From: a virus
Strand: one strand, 5' to 3'
Virus record (IMG/VR): IMGVR_UViG_3300042860_002533
Location: 1 to 63,793 of that record
DNA length: 63,793 nt
Shown: in pieces, positions 31,728-41,484 of the stretch
Numbering within the stretch: position 1 is the first letter of the stretch
How the letters are laid out: each line of letters starts with the position of its first letter
Notes under the pieces: model-generated
The model's database searches: none
The model's input: the letters and a program-made list of their open reading frames with translations, nothing else
What the model was told of the DNA's origin: nothing
Position numbers and translations under genes: made by a program

Positions 31728-32626
31728 AGCAAACTCACCGGCCTCGACCACGGCCGCGAGAACCAACGCGGAACCACCAGACGGCACGCCGCCCCACCAT
31801 TAGCGCCAGTCACCCGAACAGGAACATCAGCCCTCTTACCCGGCTGAACCGGATACAAAAGATCATTGCCCTTCCAATGATGCTGCGCCGGATACTCATT
31901 CGCGCAAATGATAGTCTGCACACGCGGATCGGAGTCCACAACAGCGTGCGCCAAATCCGGAAGGTCCGGAATCCAAATCGTCCGACCCAAATCCAAATCC
32001 CCACGCGAATAAATGTCACTACCCCAAGAGAAATCAGGCAACACCCAGCTACCCGGCGCAGACAGCGACCAGCGCGGCCACACAGTCACGTCCCCCTGAT
32101 TATGAACAGGGAAAGTCGTCCGATCATTGTCCTTATCGGTTTCCCACTCATACAGGTCAGGTTCTTCCTGCCAATACGGGAAAACCGCAGTCACCGTCAT
32201 AACGACTTCCTCGTCGCCAGTCAGATGCGGGTCTTTATCCCCATACGACTGCGGAGCCTCAAACAGCCGAACATTAATCCACCGCACACCATCACTGGTC
32301 GTCACAACCAGCTTCGACTCGGCCTCATAATCCCAAGCCCAGCGCCACGCAGCATCAATCGAAGCCCAAGTTTCCGGATCAATGCCCTCCCCGCCGACCT
32401 GCACAGTGAAAACCATCTCGCGGCGCTGAACACGCTTACCAGCGAACTCCTCACCAAACGGGCCAGGAACATACAAAGTCTTAACCGGCGTGTCCATGAA
32501 CTGAGAAACCTTAGGCTTCAGGACCACACCCTCTTTACCCATGCCAGGGCCAGAAAGACACCAATACGAGCCGTCGCGCCCGTAAAGCTCAATCTTCAAG
32601 TACTCGCTCAATTTTCCCCTAAACAT
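31724..32626 (-). CDS. distal tail protein (Dit-like)
   Basis: 300 residues. N-terminal beta domain with DTPVKTLYVPGPFGEEFAGK and RREMVFTVQV, then SIDAAWRWAWDYEAESKLVV, as in siphovirus Dit proteins. The C-terminal domain is beta-rich. It follows the tape measure, the canonical Dit place. No Shine-Dalgarno precedes ATG 32626; instead a long hairpin lies just upstream. Confidence 0.82.
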   Translation of the reverse strand: MFRGKLSEYLKIELYGRDGSYWCLSGPGMGKEGVVLKPKVSQFMDTPVKTLYVPGPFGEEFAGKRVQRREMVFTVQVGGEGIDPETWASIDAAWRWAWDYEAESKLVVTTSDGVRWINVRLFEAPQSYGDKDPHLTGDEEVVMTVTAVFPYWQEEPDLYEWETDKDNDRTTFPVHNQGDVTVWPRWSLSAPGSWVLPDFSWGSDIYSRGDLDLGRTIWIPDLPDLAHAVVDSDPRVQTIICANEYPAQHHWKGNDLLYPVQPGKRADVPVRVTGANGGAACRLVVPRWFSRPWSRPVSLL

Positions 32627-32635
32627 GCGGAAGCA

Positions 32636-32677
32636 CCGGAAACGGCCCCTCGACCAAACGGGAGGGGCCGCTTCCGG
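32636..32677 (-). terminator. long hairpin between tape measure and Dit genes
   Basis: An inverted repeat pairs CCGGAA-CGGCCCCTC with GAGGGGCCG-TTCCGG, with a short bulge, about 15 pairs in all. On the minus strand it follows the tape-measure stop and ends nine bases before the Dit start, where a ribosome-binding site would be expected. No T-run follows, so it may be an attenuator, RNA-processing site or translation control rather than a plain terminator. Confidence 0.65.
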
Positions 32678-32698
32678 ACTCTTACTTACAAAACGGAA

Positions 32699-35600
32699 CT
32701 AACGGCGAGCCAATAACGGAGAAGCGTTCTGCAACTCCTTGCGCTGCTGAATCCGGTAGAACTCATCAGGATTCGACGTAGTAACGCCACCCCAGTTATT
32801 CACCACACCAGACTGCCCGCCACCAAAACCCTCCGGATTCTTGCCATTCGGCAACATCGGAGCGCCATAAGCGCCAGCCGTGCTATTCGGTGAACCGGAC
32901 GACAAAGTGCCAACCATCAACGAGGACAACACATTCACCGCACCAGAAACCGCGCCACCGATAGCCGCAGCAGTGCCGCTGACCAAAGAACCAGCACCCG
33001 AAGCGGCAGGGCCAATAGCCGCACCAGCGCCAGGAGCGCCACCCGCAGCAGCGCCAGCCCCAGCAGCAGCACCGGCAATCGAAATCGCCGTACTGATAGC
33101 CCCACCAATAGCCGCCGCAGTTCCCTGAATCGCCCCATCCACAGCAGACAGATTGTGATTCAGGTTCTTCGGCGCAGCACCCAAAACGGCACGCGGATCA
33201 GTAGTGGGATCGCCACCCTCAGGAGCCGCAGCACCTTCCAGGCCACCGGAAGCGCCACCAACCGCCGCACCTAGCTGCCCCGCAATATCCGCAGCCTGCT
33301 TGAGAGGATCGCTCGCAGCAGGATCAACCGGGTCACCCGCTTCAGGTGTTGTTGCCTGAAGCGGAGCCTGGTCAGCGGGTACGGCACCTGTAGGTGCGTC
33401 GGGGGGAGCTTGCATAGGAGCAGCGGCAGGTGCAGGCGGCGGTGGCGGCGGGGCCGCTTTAACTGGCGCAGGAAGCGGAACCGGAACAACAGGCGGAACA
33501 ACACCACCGGAAGCAAACTTCGGCAACGTCCCAGAATTAATGGCCTGCAACAAGCCAAGATTCTTGCCGACCTCGGAAGCCTTAACGATGAACTCGCCGT
33601 TAGACACCCGCGCCAGAATCGAATCAGAAGTGCCAGTACCAGGTCCGCTAATCGAACCGCCCTGAGCGTAACCCTTATTGTTACGCCACCCAACACCCTT
33701 CCAATTCACACCACCACCAGGAATAACCCCATACTTCGGGGAAGCCAGGTAGTCCACCATCGCGTAAATCTGTGCGACAGGATCGCGCAAATCGCCGCCA
33801 GTGACGTTGTGCTTGGCGAAAGTCTCCGGAAGGAACTGGCCCAAGCCGAACACCTGCTGAGTTCCGCCCTTGCCGTCCGAATCATTCAGATTGTCGACGT
33901 TAGGATTGCCCCGAGACTCAAGGTTGATCTGACCAATAATGTCATCTTCCCAAGCCTTCAGGTTCGTGATCCCATACTTCTGAGCCACGTTATTCAACAC
34001 AGCCTGAACAACAGGTCGCCACTGCTCGGCACCCTTGCTCGGATCATAAGCGGCAGCCGGACCTTGAGTTGGGTCGTAACCGGAACCGGCACCCTGCCCC
34101 TGGATCATCTGCTGGGCCTGAATCGCAACATCCCGCAGAGCCTCAAGAGCATTGAACTGAGAACCGCTAGCCGACGCTTCCTGATACCTCTTGTAGTAAT
34201 CCGCCTGGGCCGCAGCGGGAAGCTGACCGAACTGTGCGCTCTGAATAACCTCACCGACAGTCGGATCGGCAGGCAACGAAGCCAAAGGATCAAACTGCTC
34301 GGCATCAGCCTGCCCAGGATCAAACAAGTCAGCGATACCACCGCCAACATCACCCATCACCGCGTTCGCGGCGTTGACAATCTGCGAAAAATCCAAACCG
34401 AAGAACGAGCCAACAAACTGCAAAGCAATCTGACCGGCGTTCTTGACAAGGTTCTCAATGATGTTCGACCACGAACTTGAAACAATCTTGATGTAGTTCT
34501 GCAAAAGCTGTTCGCCAGTAATCGGCTGCTGAACAGCCGCGCCACCAACATCAAGACCACTGCCAAACGTGTACTGCGGCAACCCAACACCCGCAGGAGT
34601 CAACCCCAAAGGCATGTTCGACGGCGAAGTGCCCACCAAACCAGGCGCAAGCGAATTGAGCCACCGCGAAACAGCGTCAGGAATAGGGATGCCACCGATG
34701 GAGTTACCGCCACCCGCCTGCTGCTTCTGCAACTTCTCAAGCGCACCAGGCTTCCACGCAATATGAACATGGTCGCCGTGATAGCCAGCCTGCGCCAGCG
34801 TGTACGGGCTTCCCGGCTGACCAATAGCCGGAACGATCTTGCCGTCAATCACGTTGTACGGAATGCCGGAATAGATAAGCTCCGAAATGTACGGGGCGTA
34901 ATTCCTAACCATATCCGTAGCGAACGAATTCATTTCAGGAGTCGGCGGACCCCACTGCACCTGATTGCTGTAATCGCCAGCCTGACCAGTCGAATGATAC
35001 GAACCAGCTTCGGGACGGTACCCAGAAGTAACGGAAAGCCCATACCTCGCCGCATTTTTCGCGCCAAAGTTGACCTCAGCAGTGACCCCAGGAACCTGCT
35101 GATACGCAATCGGAGCCGCGTTCAGCAGACCACTATTAGTGGGTGGCTTGGGTCCGGTGAAACCGGCCTCAGCGGGCAAAGGCGCACCCGTAGGCTTAAC
35201 CGGAGCAGGAGCCTTAACCGGACTCGGCGGTGAGGACACCGCAGGAGAGGAAACCGGAGAACTCGCAGGCGTAGGCTTAGGAGCCGCAGGCATCGGCTTC
35301 GGAGCCGCAGGCATCGGCGCAGGAGCCGCAGCAGGCGCAGGAGTCGCAGCAGGCGCAGGAGTCGCAGCAGGAGCAGGAGTCGCAGCAGGAGCAGGCGCAC
35401 CCACCCCATACAACGCACCCAAACTAGCCGAACTACCCAAACCGCCAACAGCCTTCGTCGTCCCCCCAGGATTGGGAGAGGGCGAAGGAACAGGCGGCGA
35501 CTGCGGGAACAGCCAATTCAAGCCGCCAGTGCTGAAATTCGGGTAGTCAAGCGCACCGCTATTCAGCTTCTCCAACAACGGCAAATTCTGGCGAGTCGAA

Positions 35601-38503
35601 GCCGCATTAACCACAAACTCGCCATGCGACAAACGCGCCAAAATGCTATCCGACGTACCCGTACCAGGCCCGGTGATCCGACCGCCCGCCGCATACTTAT
35701 CGAACGTAGCGAACTCACGCGCCACAACAGGATCAATGAACTCAATCGTTGAACCGTTAGCGTCAGCCTGAACGCTGCCGCCCTTCTCCTGAATCAACTT
35801 GTCGATTTCAGGGAACTTCAGCTTAATCTCAGGGGCGGGAGTGTTAACACTGATCTTCACGCCACCAGAGGTAGTCGCAGAAGCCTGAGGGCTACCCAAC
35901 TGATCGAAAACCGTACCCGGCTTGATCGTCGCGTTCCCATTCAAAGCCGCGTTAGCGGACGTAGACCTGTCTGCCTGAGCCTGAGTGTTCCGGCGCTTCT
36001 CAATCAACCCACGGTTAAGGTTACCCGCAATGATAGCGTCCTCACCCAAACCGGGTGTGCTGTAGATGCCCAGCGGACCTTTAATACCCTGAAGCAAGTC
36101 AACAGCATTAAAGCCCTGATTAGCTTCAGTTAGGCGGCGATTCTGTTCCTCGTCGCCCAGCACCGCAGACACCACATTGTCAAAGGTGATGCCGCGCTTA
36201 TCCAACTCGGCTTTAGCCCCGTAATACGGGCTGTCCTGCTTCTTACGCAGAGCCTCAGAAACAACCTCGCGGTTACGGTTCTGAATGGAATCAAACTCGG
36301 CCTGACCCTCCGCACCAGGCTTGAGAGCCTTAACGATCTGATCTTGCCCGATCCCCAAGCCCTGAGCCTTGGTGACAAGATCAAAGATCGGGTCGCCAGC
36401 CATGTTGAAGTTCTGGAAGTTACCAAGTTCCTTCAACTGCTCAATCAAGCCAGACTGCGTGAGCTTGCCCGTAACCGAATCAACTTGGTTGGCTACGTTA
36501 CGCAAAGCGTCGGCATGGGACTGCGCCGACTGCGCCGCCTCATTCTGAACATCAATGTACTTGTACGCCAACAAGGTAATCAGAGAAGTCAGGCCGACAG
36601 TGACAACACCGCCAACACCAACCATCCCCGCCAGCGTGCCCAACGCGCCCGTCATGCCGCCAGACTTGTAGCTAGTCCCAACAGCACCAGTAGCGTTCTT
36701 CAGCGCCGTGACCATATCGCCATTTAGGACACCCGAAATGCCGCTAATGACAGGGCTGATGACCTTCCACGACAAATACGCCTGAAGGACCGCGCTCACC
36801 AAACCAGGATGATCGCCCAAGAAATCCGTAGCCACCGTAAGGAACGGCAACAGCTTCGATGCCCAAGACTCACCAGCAGAACCAATCGCCTGCATCAAAC
36901 CGGGAATCTCAACCAGGAACGGCTTCCACTCAGCCAACTGCCCGCGAGCTTCCCGAAAGAAATTCATCAAACGCTGTTGACCTGCATCGCTTTTCAGGAA
37001 CTCAGACATACGGCCGGTAGATTCCTCAAGAAGCTCCAGCATCCCCTTGCCGCCACCACCAGTAAACGCATCACTGATCGAATTGAGGATCGAACCAACA
37101 TTCAGCAGCGAGTTACCCAGATCGCTGAACGCATCAATCCCACTCTCAATCCAACGATCAAGAGAACCATCACCATCGGCAACCGAAACGAAACGCTCAA
37201 ACCGTTCCATCACATCGCCCAGGCCGCGATACAACCTCGGCAGGTAATCAGACCCAGCAGCCGACAACCGCATCATGCCGTCAATGAAAGGCTGGATCGC
37301 CTGATCTAACTCCCCCTGCGCCTCAGCAGTATTGCCAAGAATCTGAGACAGGAAACCCCGGTTCTCACCGGTCTGTAGCGACTGCATCGCAGTCTTGAGA
37401 TTGCCGTTAATCTCACCAGCAATAGCCGAAAGGCCAGACTGCAAAGCAGGCAACTCCGACTGCGCGAGGCGTGTAACTTCGCCAGCCAAACCGTCAAACA
37501 GCCGATCCTGCACCGTGGTACGCAAAGCCGACCACTGAGAATCCATCCCCGACACAGCCTCAACGAACTGCTGGGCATTCGGAGAAAGCTGACGCAAAGA
37601 ATCAGTCAGCTTTGTGTTCTTCGTCGCCGCATCATCAACAGCCTTCGACAGCCGCTCAGTGGCCTCAACCACCGAATCCGACGCAGCCACACCCTTAGCG
37701 TTAGCCTCGGCAACATCCTGAACAGTCCGCGAAGAACGCAGCCTCGTATCAGTCAGATCGTTCTCGGCGCGGATAACCGCAAGAGCATCCTTCTGCTGCT
37801 GAAGCGCCGACTTCTCAAAAGTCACCGCCGCCTCAGCGCGAGCCTCTTGCAACCGGATGATCGCCTCAGCCTCATCCAAAGGCGCATCCCGCAACTGTGC
37901 GTTCAAGTCCTCAAGTTCACGACTAGCATCCTTGATGGACCGGCCCAAATCCCGGTAAGCATTCCGCACATTCGCCGCAGCATTACGGGCCTTCAAGCCC
38001 TCCTGCGCGGCGTTCTTCTGAGCATCCCCATACTCTTTGAACGCATCCTTGACACCACGAACACCAGTAGTCGCCGCAGCAATCGACGCAGCAACACCAG
38101 AGAACACGCCAGGAAGCAACAGGGCGCTGCGGGTCAACTCGACCATCGAATCGTTCGCAGCAGCCAACGCCTGCGCCAACTGAGGCAGCAAAGAAATACC
38201 CGAAACCTTGACGCTCAGCATCAAGCCGTTCTTGAACTGCCGCGACAAGTTATCGTACTTCTCCCGAATCTCAGTCAGATAACGGGTATCAACCTTGGCG
38301 TTAATCTCAATCTCTTGAGACTCAATCCAGCCCTTTGCCGCAGCGTAGTCAGCAAGCAGCTTCTTCGTATCGCCCTCAATCTTGATGGCGATAGCATCCT
38401 GGGCCTTCTCAATCGCCTTAAGCTGAGCTTCCAGCTTCGCTTGAAAGTCCTTCAGGGACGGCACAATTAGGACTGCCGCCTGCGCGACCACATACTCAGA
38501 CAA
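32699..38503 (-). CDS. tape measure protein with two peptidoglycan-hydrolase domains
   Basis: 1934 residues, the largest gene. The N-terminal 550 residues are coiled-coil. A Pro/Ala repeat linker lies near 1035-1105. Around 1160-1245 is an M15-type peptidase (SGYRPEAGSYHSTGQAGDYS ... YHGDHVHIAW) with the His/Asp/His zinc pattern. Around 1500-1610 is a lytic transglycosylase (NLESRGNP, GLGQFLPETF). The motif GPGTGTSDSILAR occurs twice, near 950 and 1620. It sets tail length and probably opens the cell wall during DNA entry. Confidence 0.93.
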   Translation of the reverse strand: MSEYVVAQAAVLIVPSLKDFQAKLEAQLKAIEKAQDAIAIKIEGDTKKLLADYAAAKGWIESQEIEINAKVDTRYLTEIREKYDNLSRQFKNGLMLSVKVSGISLLPQLAQALAAANDSMVELTRSALLLPGVFSGVAASIAAATTGVRGVKDAFKEYGDAQKNAAQEGLKARNAAANVRNAYRDLGRSIKDASRELEDLNAQLRDAPLDEAEAIIRLQEARAEAAVTFEKSALQQQKDALAVIRAENDLTDTRLRSSRTVQDVAEANAKGVAASDSVVEATERLSKAVDDAATKNTKLTDSLRQLSPNAQQFVEAVSGMDSQWSALRTTVQDRLFDGLAGEVTRLAQSELPALQSGLSAIAGEINGNLKTAMQSLQTGENRGFLSQILGNTAEAQGELDQAIQPFIDGMMRLSAAGSDYLPRLYRGLGDVMERFERFVSVADGDGSLDRWIESGIDAFSDLGNSLLNVGSILNSISDAFTGGGGKGMLELLEESTGRMSEFLKSDAGQQRLMNFFREARGQLAEWKPFLVEIPGLMQAIGSAGESWASKLLPFLTVATDFLGDHPGLVSAVLQAYLSWKVISPVISGISGVLNGDMVTALKNATGAVGTSYKSGGMTGALGTLAGMVGVGGVVTVGLTSLITLLAYKYIDVQNEAAQSAQSHADALRNVANQVDSVTGKLTQSGLIEQLKELGNFQNFNMAGDPIFDLVTKAQGLGIGQDQIVKALKPGAEGQAEFDSIQNRNREVVSEALRKKQDSPYYGAKAELDKRGITFDNVVSAVLGDEEQNRRLTEANQGFNAVDLLQGIKGPLGIYSTPGLGEDAIIAGNLNRGLIEKRRNTQAQADRSTSANAALNGNATIKPGTVFDQLGSPQASATTSGGVKISVNTPAPEIKLKFPEIDKLIQEKGGSVQADANGSTIEFIDPVVAREFATFDKYAAGGRITGPGTGTSDSILARLSHGEFVVNAASTRQNLPLLEKLNSGALDYPNFSTGGLNWLFPQSPPVPSPSPNPGGTTKAVGGLGSSASLGALYGVGAPAPAATPAPAATPAPAATPAPAAAPAPMPAAPKPMPAAPKPTPASSPVSSPAVSSPPSPVKAPAPVKPTGAPLPAEAGFTGPKPPTNSGLLNAAPIAYQQVPGVTAEVNFGAKNAARYGLSVTSGYRPEAGSYHSTGQAGDYSNQVQWGPPTPEMNSFATDMVRNYAPYISELIYSGIPYNVIDGKIVPAIGQPGSPYTLAQAGYHGDHVHIAWKPGALEKLQKQQAGGGNSIGGIPIPDAVSRWLNSLAPGLVGTSPSNMPLGLTPAGVGLPQYTFGSGLDVGGAAVQQPITGEQLLQNYIKIVSSSWSNIIENLVKNAGQIALQFVGSFFGLDFSQIVNAANAVMGDVGGGIADLFDPGQADAEQFDPLASLPADPTVGEVIQSAQFGQLPAAAQADYYKRYQEASASGSQFNALEALRDVAIQAQQMIQGQGAGSGYDPTQGPAAAYDPSKGAEQWRPVVQAVLNNVAQKYGITNLKAWEDDIIGQINLESRGNPNVDNLNDSDGKGGTQQVFGLGQFLPETFAKHNVTGGDLRDPVAQIYAMVDYLASPKYGVIPGGGVNWKGVGWRNNKGYAQGGSISGPGTGTSDSILARVSNGEFIVKASEVGKNLGLLQAINSGTLPKFASGGVVPPVVPVPLPAPVKAAPPPPPPAPAAAPMQAPPDAPTGAVPADQAPLQATTPEAGDPVDPAASDPLKQAADIAGQLGAAVGGASGGLEGAAAPEGGDPTTDPRAVLGAAPKNLNHNLSAVDGAIQGTAAAIGGAISTAISIAGAAAGAGAAAGGAPGAGAAIGPAASGAGSLVSGTAAAIGGAVSGAVNVLSSLMVGTLSSGSPNSTAGAYGAPMLPNGKNPEGFGGGQSGVVNNWGGVTTSNPDEFYRIQQRKELQNASPLLARR

Positions 38504-38517
38504 AGCAACCCACCTTA

Positions 38518-39017
38518 TTAAATTGTGTCCTTCAAGGCGCGACGAGCAGCATTAGCTTTACGGGCCTTCTCAATGGCGTTCTCTTGAGTGTCGATAATCC
38601 GCCGCTTACGTTCCTTCGCAGCAGGATTCGATGGACGCGGATAGAACTTCACGTCAGCACTGGTAGCGCGAGAAGCAATCAACTGGTCAGCAATATCAGT
38701 CAGCCGGTGCATCTCATCATCGAACCTCCACCACGGCGGCGGCTTCGGAGTGTCGTCCGTTTTGATCTTGCACAACGCATCAATCACGTCAGGATCGTTG
38801 ATTTGAACAGCCTGCGTGTAAGAGCCAGTAATCTGCGAAACGGACTGGTACAGGCGAAGGAACTGGCCCCAATCACGCAACTGCCAAACACGGTGGCGGC
38901 ACTGCCGACAATCACAGGGAGACAGAAAGAACTCCAAGCCGTTAACGCTTAGATACTCAGCCAAATCCCACTCGACGGCAACCCACCACTTGTCAACGAT
39001 CCCCGCGACATGCCTTA
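38518..39017 (-). CDS. tail assembly chaperone, T part (made by -1 frameshift)
   Basis: The frame from 39017 to 38518 has no good independent start. It is continuous with the upstream chaperone after a -1 slip at GGGAAAA (39018-39024). After the slip it reads IRHVAGIVDKWWVAVEWDLA, then EYLSVNG. The sequence has CRQCRHRVWQLRDWGQFLRL and a basic helical tail. As in lambda gpGT, the fusion product should coat the tape measure during tail assembly. A weak TTG at 38964 is the alternative start. Confidence 0.87.
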
Positions 39018-39341
39018 TTTTCCCGAATCTTTGTCACCAAAGAAGTGCTTGTTATACCGCTCCATGAACTTGTTCCAAACCTCAATCGGAGCGGAACCAA
39101 ACAGTTCCTCAGCGACCTCATAATCCTCACCGAACACGGCGCGAATCTGGCCGTCCACGCTCACCGCAGACAGCAGTTGGTTCACCCGGCGGGCGGGAGG
39201 GTAAGCCACTTCAAGCTTCCCTGGCACCACAACAAGAGGCTCAGGCACCCGCACAGATGCCACCAGTTCCGCGAACAGGCTCTCACCGTTCTCGTCCACA
39301 ACCTCACCGTCAACAACCTGAACTTTACGATTATTAGCCAT
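39015..39341 (-). CDS. tail assembly chaperone, G part
   Basis: 108 residues ending HFFGDKDSGK just before the slip site. The sequence includes KVQVVDGEVVDENGESLFAE and VFGEDYEVAEELFGSAPIEV, typical of the short chaperone of actinophage tails. It lies between major tail protein and tape measure, where the G/GT pair always occurs. The tandem codons GGA-AAA before TAA provide the -1 frameshift. Confidence 0.88.
   Translation of the reverse strand: MANNRKVQVVDGEVVDENGESLFAELVASVRVPEPLVVVPGKLEVAYPPARRVNQLLSAVSVDGQIRAVFGEDYEVAEELFGSAPIEVWNKFMERYNKHFFGDKDSGK
39018..39024 (-). other. -1 programmed frameshift slippery site GGGAAAA
   Basis: The minus strand reads TCG GGA AAA TAA in the chaperone frame. 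G-GGA-AAA is a canonical X-XXY-YYZ heptamer. Slipping back one base avoids the TAA and joins the downstream frame. Location, direction and context agree with the conserved tail-chaperone frameshift. Confidence 0.9.
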
Positions 39342-39384
39342 AACTTTTTATCCCCAAATATTCTGTAAAGCAACAAAAGAGAAA

Positions 39385-39432
39385 GTTGAGGCGGGGAGAC
39401 GCTCACCTCCGAAACGTCTCCCCGCCAACTCA
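39385..39432 (-). terminator. intrinsic terminator after the major tail protein gene
   Basis: A 12-bp stem GGCGGGGAGACG/CGTCTCCCCGCC (39390-39401 with 39415-39426), extended by GTTGA/TCAAC. On the minus strand it is followed by TCAACTTTCTCTTTTG. It probably lowers read-through into chaperone and tape-measure genes, keeping capsid and tail-tube proteins abundant. Confidence 0.88.
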
Positions 39433-39450
39433 ACCAACAGAAACAGCTAC

Positions 39451-40233
39451 CTAGCTGATCGTGGGATCAGCGGCGGTAGCGGAAAACGTCGAAGCCTTTC
39501 GGCCTGACGGGGTAGCTTCAGCCTCAGGAGTGACCTCAGGAGTTACTACAGGAGGGGTTACCTCACCCTTGCCGCCGCCAGAGCGAACCTTGCCGAAACC
39601 GGCAGCGTCAGCAAGGGCCTTCCAGCCCGGTCCACAGAAGCCCTGAGCAACGCTGTAACCCAGATCGTCGTCCTTGAACGCGGTCAGAGTCGGCTTGTAC
39701 TCAAGCACGTTGTCGTCGTTGAGGGTCTGGTTGTCAACCTTGTCCAGCTTCACCTTCGGCATCAGCCAGTAGATGAAAACCTCGCCGTCGTCGGTGTCGT
39801 CATGCCCAACCAGGATCGCACGGTAGTAGCGGTTCTTCGGGGTCGACGGGGCCGGAAGAACAACGCCGCCATTAGCGGACGGGGTAACGTCAGAGAAGTC
39901 AGCCGAATGAATAACCTCAAGAACAAGCTTCTTGTTCTCAAACATCACGAAGTCGAACATCGTTTTCTTGCGAGAAATGATGTTGCGAATCGGGTCCATT
40001 TCGCCATACGCCTCAATGTCCTGCGAGGACATATCGGTCGACAGGGTAAGACCGGCCTTTTTCTGGAAGTGACCGACCGACTCATACTCGGCGGGAACAT
40101 CCAGGCTGCCGTCCGCACCCTCAAGGGTTTCAGCGGGATCGGCGCTGTACGGCGCAAGCAGCACCGTCAGGTTAAGCGGAGCGAGGGCCAGGTCAGCCCG
40201 CGCATCCTTCAGAGTGAGAAAATCAGTAGCCAA
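39451..40233 (-). CDS. major tail protein
   Basis: 260 residues from a TTG with AAGGA upstream. The N-terminal 200 residues are beta-rich tube-protein-like (GHFQKKAGLTLSTDMSSQDI, then AYGEMDPIRNIISRKK). After SVAQGFCGPGWKALADAAGF a Pro/Thr/Glu linker (PPVVTPEVTPEAEATPS) leads to the end. Gene order (before the G/GT chaperones) and the following terminator support the major tube subunit. Confidence 0.88.
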   Translation of the reverse strand: MATDFLTLKDARADLALAPLNLTVLLAPYSADPAETLEGADGSLDVPAEYESVGHFQKKAGLTLSTDMSSQDIEAYGEMDPIRNIISRKKTMFDFVMFENKKLVLEVIHSADFSDVTPSANGGVVLPAPSTPKNRYYRAILVGHDDTDDGEVFIYWLMPKVKLDKVDNQTLNDDNVLEYKPTLTAFKDDDLGYSVAQGFCGPGWKALADAAGFGKVRSGGGKGEVTPPVVTPEVTPEAEATPSGRKASTFSATAADPTIS

Positions 40234-40248
40234 TTTGAAAAATCCTTA

Positions 40249-40746
40249 CTAAAACTTGGGCCTTAAAGCAAGCCCTGAAATGATTTGGTCGTACCGTTTG
40301 CGGCTCCGCAAACCAACCCTTAGGTAGAACACCGCAGTAACAACGCGGGTGTCGATCTGCTGCTCAGGAGTCAGCAACTCCGGCCCAGACACATCATCGG
40401 TACACCACACCGTCGCGGTGTGGCCGTCCTCCATTGCGATACGGAAACCCTGCATCGGGAGAATGACCGAACGAGCAAAATCCAGCAGCCGCCAGGAGTC
40501 GTCCCGCGAGGGAGTGACCGCAACGACCTGCACATGACACACATCGGAATTGCGGTCGTAGTCAACCCTCACGCCGGGAAGCCGGAAGAACAACAACTGA
40601 GGCTCAGGAGTCGGATCATCCAGCCAATCGTCAGCCGTCCAACACCCGCACTCGACACCCGGCAGCAACTTAGAGAACAAATCAATCATCATCGACTCAA
40701 CATCGACAAAGTTGTCCTCGTACCAATCCGGTAACTCAAGGCTCAT
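40249..40746 (-). CDS. tail terminator-like protein
   Basis: ATG 40746 overlaps the upstream stop (CCATGAGC), giving 165 residues. Alpha/beta fold: LPDWYEDNFVDVESMMIDLF, then VRVDYDRNSDVCHVQVVAVT and SWRLLDFARSVILPMQG. This is how siphovirus tail terminators look and is their normal place just before the major tail gene. Confidence 0.78.
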   Translation of the reverse strand: MSLELPDWYEDNFVDVESMMIDLFSKLLPGVECGCWTADDWLDDPTPEPQLLFFRLPGVRVDYDRNSDVCHVQVVAVTPSRDDSWRLLDFARSVILPMQGFRIAMEDGHTATVWCTDDVSGPELLTPEQQIDTRVVTAVFYLRVGLRSRKRYDQIISGLALRPKF

Positions 40747-41159
40747 GGGTTGGGACTCCCCCGCCATTGCTGCGCCGCACGACGCAACTCGTAGTAGCCG
40801 GGACGCGGACCACGCGCACCATCAGGATTGCGCCGACGCGCCCGCTTGCTGTTGAGCGTCCCCTGTTCGTGATAGACACCGTAGTAGAAGGGCTTGCCCT
40901 TCCACTCAGCCTGAACAGAAGAATCGTTGATCGAAGCGACCCCGATAATCCGGTCGTTGCTCTGACCGCCCATGCGGACCTTCGCCTCAGCGGAAGCCGC
41001 CAGCCGCCCGGTTTTCTTACCGACCCGCGCCTGATACAGACGCACAACCTCCTGTGCCTTGCCATACACCATGATCCCCAAAGACGGGGATTTCAAAATG
41101 CGGGAATACGCAGGGGCGTTACGGTAAATCTCAACATCGGTCAAGAAACTATCAGCCAT
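40743..41159 (-). CDS. head-tail joining protein, HK97 gp10-like
   Basis: 138 residues: AEVVRL-type helix (MVYGKAQEVVRLYQARVGKK), then TGRLAASAEAKVRMGG and YYGVYHEQGT, the pattern of HK97-gp10/neck proteins. It should connect the head completion proteins to the tail. Overlaps both neighbours by a few bases. Confidence 0.8.
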   Translation of the reverse strand: MADSFLTDVEIYRNAPAYSRILKSPSLGIMVYGKAQEVVRLYQARVGKKTGRLAASAEAKVRMGGQSNDRIIGVASINDSSVQAEWKGKPFYYGVYHEQGTLNSKRARRRNPDGARGPRPGYYELRRAAQQWRGSPNP

Positions 41160-41484
41160 TCATCGACTCCAACTTGAACACAACCCAAACCTGACCAAAC
41201 ACAGGAACCTCATGGGGCTGCTCCCAAACAGGATGCCCAACAACCGAATAGCGTTCACCGTTCCCGCGCTCAATCCGGTCCCTCGCCTTCAGATCGGCAC
41301 CTTTCGCCACAAACACATGCGGAGTACCGTTCGCGGACTCGGCGCGATCAAACTCGCCCATCGACCGGGACAAACCACTGCCCCAATCGAAAGCAACCTC
41401 AACCTCACCCACAACATCCTTCGACACATTTCCTTTACGGTCAGTGCCGCCACGGTAAACAGTGACCGACTCAAGGGCGATCAT
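41152..41484 (-). CDS. head-tail stopper-like protein
   Basis: ATG 41484 lies in the end of the connector gene and gives 110 residues; the longer frame is not needed. Beta-barrel type sequence (ALESVTVYRGGTDRKGNVSK, ARDRIERGNGERYSVVGHPV). Third of four small head-tail genes in canonical order. Confidence 0.76.
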   Translation of the reverse strand: MIALESVTVYRGGTDRKGNVSKDVVGEVEVAFDWGSGLSRSMGEFDRAESANGTPHVFVAKGADLKARDRIERGNGERYSVVGHPVWEQPHEVPVFGQVWVVFKLESMNG

